From NCBI GenBank assembly GCA_938010565.1, contig CALLUQ010000046.1, positions 1-42,289 on the forward strand: a DNA stretch of 42,289 nt, in the 5' to 3' direction. Positions within the stretch are counted from its first letter, which is position 1. The number at the start of each line of letters is the position of its first letter. This document shows positions 38,711 to 42,289 of the stretch, in pieces. This DNA comes from an uncultured Flavobacteriales bacterium. GTDB taxonomy: Bacteria > Bacteroidota > Bacteroidia > Flavobacteriales_D > CALLUQ01. The notes beneath the pieces were generated by a model, which made no database searches, was not told the origin of the DNA, and was given only the letters and a program-made list of their open reading frames with translations. Position numbers and translations under genes: made by a program.

Positions 38711-39715
38711 TCATTTTTTTACCGCGGGGCTTTTGACCTGAAGTCGGGCCAGGTGGGTACACAATTTCGAAATGGAATGAAACGCTTGCCCCTGACATTG
38801 CCATTGCAGTCCTTTTCTATTTCGGGAAACCCGGATCTCGGTTCCTTCGAGTGAAATCCCTTTCCGAACGAGTGCCAGTCGGGTCCAGATCAGGGCTTCT
38901 TCCGGTGTTCCCGTTACTTCAATTTCGGTTTTTTTCCGGTGGGATTTGGAGAAAACACCCCGGCGCAGGTCGAAGCGAATGTCGCCCTTTGCAAAATGTT
39001 GGTCCAAAAGCCCGTTGAGGGCCAGTTCTTCCGGCATTCCGAAGGCGGTTTCATCGCCTTTGCCAAGAATGAGTAATTGATCGGCAAATTGCATCACCAT
39101 TTCAATTTCGTGGGTAGAGATCAGGATTGCTTTTTTTTCTTGTTGTGCCAGTTTTGCCAGAAAGTCCAGCATTTCAATACGACCTGAAACATCCAGAAAA
39201 GAAGTGGGTTCGTCCAATAAGATCAGGGGTGTATCCTGCGCAAGGCAACGTGCAATGACCAAACGTTGCCGCTGCCCATCGCTTAAAGCGTACAAGGGTT
39301 TATCGGCAAATGCGTTGGTTTTGGTAAGGGCGATGGCTTTATCGATGGCTTGCCGGTCGGTTGGGGTTAAGCGGCCCATCCAGCCGGTATGCGGATAACG
39401 ACCCATTTCTACCAGCTCTCTTCCCGTTAGTTGGCCGGAAGGCATTTGTGTCAGTACAATGCTGAGTATTTTCGCCCTTTTATCAGGAGCGATCCGGGCA
39501 AGGGGTTGGCCGTTGATCATCACTTCTCCTGACAAGGCCTTTTTGAGTCCGAACAGGGTATTCAAAAGGGTTGATTTACCGCTTCCGTTGGGCCCGAGAA
39601 CCGCCATAAATTCGCCCGCCTTCAATTCGAGGTTCAGGTTGCTTTTTACCCGATGTACTCCGTTTTTCCGGGAGTGTCCGATTTGCAGCTGATATGTTTT
39701 CAGAACCGGTACCAT
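38711..39715 (-). CDS. btuD: ABC transporter ATP-binding protein (BtuD/FecE-like)
   Basis: GPNGSGKSTLLNTLFGL Walker A, ALSDGQRQRLVIARCLAQDTPLILLDEPTSFLDV; C-terminal extension. Confidence 0.92.
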   Translation of the reverse strand: MVPVLKTYQLQIGHSRKNGVHRVKSNLNLELKAGEFMAVLGPNGSGKSTLLNTLFGLKKALSGEVMINGQPLARIAPDKRAKILSIVLTQMPSGQLTGRELVEMGRYPHTGWMGRLTPTDRQAIDKAIALTKTNAFADKPLYALSDGQRQRLVIARCLAQDTPLILLDEPTSFLDVSGRIEMLDFLAKLAQQEKKAILISTHEIEMVMQFADQLLILGKGDETAFGMPEELALNGLLDQHFAKGDIRFDLRRGVFSKSHRKKTEIEVTGTPEEALIWTRLALVRKGISLEGTEIRVSRNRKGLQWQCQGQAFHSISKLCTHLARLQVKSPAVKK

Positions 39716-40761
39716 TAGAAGGAGTGATGCAGGTTTTTCTTTTTCAAAATGACCCAGATCACAACGGGTGCTCCAAATAAAGCCGTAACCGCGTTGATGG
39801 GAAGGGTTTGGTTAAGCCCGGGCAATTCGGCAAGCATATCGCAAATCAGCATTACAGCCATGCCCATCAGCATGGTTGCCGGAATAAGCAAACGGTGGTT
39901 GGATGTACCCAATAATGCACGCACCAGGTGGGGTACTGCCAAACCTACAAAAGCAACCGGACCACAAAAGGCCGTAACGGAACCGGCCAGCAAACCGGTG
40001 GCGGTGATGGTAAGCAAGCGCAGGTTTTTCACATTTACGCCCAGGCTTTCGGCATACGTTTCGCCAAGCAACAAAGCATTGAATGATTTCTGAAGTATAA
40101 AGGTGAGCAACAGGCCTGCGGCTACGATCGGGGCGAACAGTGCCAACTGGCCCCAACTGACGCTTTTAAGGCTGCCAAAGGTCCAGATGACATAGGATTC
40201 GATGAGTTCCGGAGGGCTGAAGTATTGCAAAACGCTTACCAAAGCACCGGTAAGGCTACCAAACATCAAACCCACAATGAGCATGGTTAACGGATCGCGC
40301 ACACGGCCTGCCATTAAGATAATGAGCAGCATAACGAATGAAGCGCCAACAATTGCGGCGGCGGCCATGGTGGTTGAACCCGTTAACCCGCCTTCGGAAA
40401 ACCACCTTATAGAGAAAAAGCTTCCGGCCATCATTGCCAGTGCAACGCCCAAGCTGGCTCCCGAACTGATCCCTAACACAAAAGGGCCGGCCAGCGGGTT
40501 CCGGAACAGGGTTTGCATTTGCAAGCCGGCCACAGAAAGGCCGGCACCAGCCAACAGGGCCGTAATTGCTTTGGGTAAGCGGATATCGAATAAGATGAGT
40601 TCCCAACTTGTTTTACTGGCTGTTTTCCCAAGCAGCATACGGATGATCTCGCCCGCCGGAACAGCAACAGATCCCAAGATCAGATCGGCCAGAAACAGCA
40701 CTGCCAAGGCGATCGTGATGACAAGCATCCAAAGCACAGTATGATGGTTTTGTTTATTCAT
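39715..40761 (-). CDS. btuC: FecCD/BtuC family iron/cobalamin ABC permease
   Basis: RLPKAITALLAGAGLSVAGLQMQTLFRNPLAGPFVLGISSGASLG; CGPVAFVGLAVPHLVRALLGTSNHRLLIP. Confidence 0.94.
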   Translation of the reverse strand: MNKQNHHTVLWMLVITIALAVLFLADLILGSVAVPAGEIIRMLLGKTASKTSWELILFDIRLPKAITALLAGAGLSVAGLQMQTLFRNPLAGPFVLGISSGASLGVALAMMAGSFFSIRWFSEGGLTGSTTMAAAAIVGASFVMLLIILMAGRVRDPLTMLIVGLMFGSLTGALVSVLQYFSPPELIESYVIWTFGSLKSVSWGQLALFAPIVAAGLLLTFILQKSFNALLLGETYAESLGVNVKNLRLLTITATGLLAGSVTAFCGPVAFVGLAVPHLVRALLGTSNHRLLIPATMLMGMAVMLICDMLAELPGLNQTLPINAVTALFGAPVVIWVILKKKNLHHSF

Positions 40762-41923
40762 CGGGCAATTGCTGGTAATAGATCAACTGGTGATCGGGGA
40801 GGAGTTGCGGATGCATAATATGGATCAGGTCGGCCAGAATGAGGTCGGGCCGGTAGGTTCCGCTTTCCCAATAATCGTTGCCTCCCGCTCTGTTCGCCCT
40901 TGCGTTGTTGTTGTACACTTTTTTCTGCTGAAATGCATCAAATCTACCGTATCTTTCGTCGACACTTTTTAAGTGGCTGAGGCTGCTTGCAGAAGAAGGG
41001 TTGAGCCATAAGCCGGCATGCAGTGAGCGCTCCATTACCACTTCCAGTGACAGGGGTATGCTTCCCGTTCCGGCATGATCGCCCCAATCGTATCGGGCAC
41101 CGGCATCTTTGAGAAACCGGGCGGCAAAACTTTCTCCGGCTGGCACATGCCAGGTTCCTTTAAAACCCGACCCCATCAAAACCCGTGGTTTTTTCTCTGC
41201 TTTTTCACTCAGGATTGCCAGTTTCAGGTAGCGCTGCTCAATGATGCGGAACAGGCTGTCGGCCAATGGTTCTTTATCGTAAAATGCAGCGATGTATTTG
41301 ATCCATTCTGCTTTGGCCAGCGGGTGGGTTTCCTGCCACTCTACATTCATTACAAAGGGGATCCGGGCATCTTTTAAGGCGTTAGTTTTGGAGGTGGTAT
41401 TTTCCATCGTGGAAAGCATCATCAGATCAGGCTCCAACATGATAATTTTTTCGATGTTTAAATGGCCCATGTTGCCCACTTCGCTTATTCGACCTGCCTT
41501 TCCTGCCTGCACGATGGCGGGATCAAAGAGATAGTCCAGCTCATCTACGCCCACCAGGTGTTTTTCCAGCCCTAGCTGAAGCAGTGCCCCCACGTGGGTG
41601 GCCGACATGCTGATGGTGCGTTTTACCGGAGTATTGATGCGGGTAAAACGGAGCAAACTATCGGGCAACCGAACCCCACGGTGCGCAAGTACATAGGTTT
41701 CCATCAATGCACTGTTTTTCCACGGGCTATACACCCGCAACCGCTTAAACTTTTCGAAACAATCCAAGGTAAACCCCCGGGCATACCTTATTTCCGTAGG
41801 GCTACAGGTGCTGTATTCGTGTTGGGAAAGCACATGGGTTTGGTTCTGAATTTCGGGCTCCGGTTCTCTGCATGCTCCTGCCAGCATGCTAAAAAAAAGG
41901 AAGTAAAAGAGGTTTCGTGTCAT
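40754..41923 (-). CDS. btuF: ABC transporter substrate-binding lipoprotein (BtuF-like)
   Basis: Lipobox MLAGAC; MSATHVGALLQLGLEKHLVGVDE...NIEKIIMLEPDLMMLS, periplasmic-binding protein (helical backbone) family. Confidence 0.88.
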   Translation of the reverse strand: MTRNLFYFLFFSMLAGACREPEPEIQNQTHVLSQHEYSTCSPTEIRYARGFTLDCFEKFKRLRVYSPWKNSALMETYVLAHRGVRLPDSLLRFTRINTPVKRTISMSATHVGALLQLGLEKHLVGVDELDYLFDPAIVQAGKAGRISEVGNMGHLNIEKIIMLEPDLMMLSTMENTTSKTNALKDARIPFVMNVEWQETHPLAKAEWIKYIAAFYDKEPLADSLFRIIEQRYLKLAILSEKAEKKPRVLMGSGFKGTWHVPAGESFAARFLKDAGARYDWGDHAGTGSIPLSLEVVMERSLHAGLWLNPSSASSLSHLKSVDERYGRFDAFQQKKVYNNNARANRAGGNDYWESGTYRPDLILADLIHIMHPQLLPDHQLIYYQQLPDE

Positions 41924-41993
41924 TGCCTTCGGCTCTGTGTAGCGAAATTAAGAAATTACTGAAGCGGCCGAAAATTCGCAGATGGTTATACTA

Positions 41994-42152
41994 GTGTTAA
42001 GTCAAGCCTACTTTAGCCGCACCAAGTTTTGATCTTTTTATCCCGGACTTCTTTGAAAAAAAATCTCTTAGCCATACTAAGCTCCTATTTTTCGCATTGT
42101 CCGGAACAAAAATATCGGCAACTTATACGACACAGTACACCTGACTTAACAC
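41994..42152 (+). mobile_element. MITE copy 2 (159 bp), inverted relative to copy 1
   Basis: GTGTTAAGTCAAGCCTACTTTAG...CCTGACTTAACAC; near-identical reverse complement of 25469-25629; flanked by CTA|...|TAG. Confidence 0.92.
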
Positions 42153-42154
42153 TA

Positions 42155-42289
42155 GTGTCAAGTCAATCATTAACTGACGGATAAAGTCGTTTTAGTTTAA
42201 TTCTTGATTTTTCAGTAGTAAACTGCCAATTTATCTTGGATTCACGATTGTTTCTGTGCTTGCACCAGGCATTGACTTGTTGTGTTAAG
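42155..42289 (-). mobile_element. IS630-family insertion sequence, right end only (truncated by window)
   Basis: TIR-like GTGTCAAGTCAA directly after a TA; encodes the transposase C-terminus on the minus strand. Confidence 0.8.
42163..42289 (-). CDS. IS630-family transposase, C-terminal fragment (5' end outside window)
   Basis: Minus-strand translation ...LTQQVNAWCKHRNNRESKINWQFTTEKSRIKLKRLYPSVND* matches the characteristic IS630 DDE transposase C-terminus (W.FTT..ARIKLKRLYP). Confidence 0.85.
   Translation of the reverse strand, partial: LTQQVNAWCKHRNNRESKINWQFTTEKSRIKLKRLYPSVND

Noticed and set aside
25469-42152. Composite transposon bounded by the two inverted MITEs
   Set aside because: The 16.5-kb interval carries mostly housekeeping genes (hemB, mog, yidD) plus the B12 locus, and each MITE has its own local flanks (TC/TC and TA/TA). 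Independent insertions are simpler.

Overview
This window looks like a Bacteroidota chromosome segment: T9SS C-terminal domains, a SusC-like/BtuB TonB receptor, Bacteroidota-type LysRS and conserved hypotheticals. From left to right it contains: (1) a ~250-bp x4 non-coding tandem array (about 300-1280); (2) a minus-strand surface-polysaccharide operon (1449-11401) with glycosyltransferases, a WcaF-like acetyltransferase, AsnB, an SGNH protein, an O-antigen ligase, a CotH-type kinase and a DUF4956-like membrane protein, with an SDR epimerase divergent from it; (3) housekeeping genes (lysS, SIS-domain sugar isomerase, lipB, exonuclease, fused oligopeptide ABC ATPase, rtcB, hemB, mogA, ACMSD-like amidohydrolase, tricorn-like S41 protease, yidD); (4) a cobalamin uptake locus (33096-41923) with btuF/C/D-like ABC genes, an internal cobalamin riboswitch, two T9SS-targeted secreted proteins, a BtuB-like TonB receptor and a BtuG-like beta-propeller lipoprotein. 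Less obvious items: a probable orphan group II intron D5-D6 remnant between the SDR gene and lysS; two ~160-bp MITEs in inverted orientation sharing TIRs with an IS630-family element whose 3' end lies at the right window edge; a frameshifted gene relic near 28.9-29.3 kb; and a possible SD-sequestering hairpin before the ABC ATPase. The best candidates for undescribed biology are the riboswitch-controlled T9SS proteins in the B12 locus and the CotH/DUF4956 pair in the polysaccharide operon. All assignments come from reading the sequence; no database search was run.
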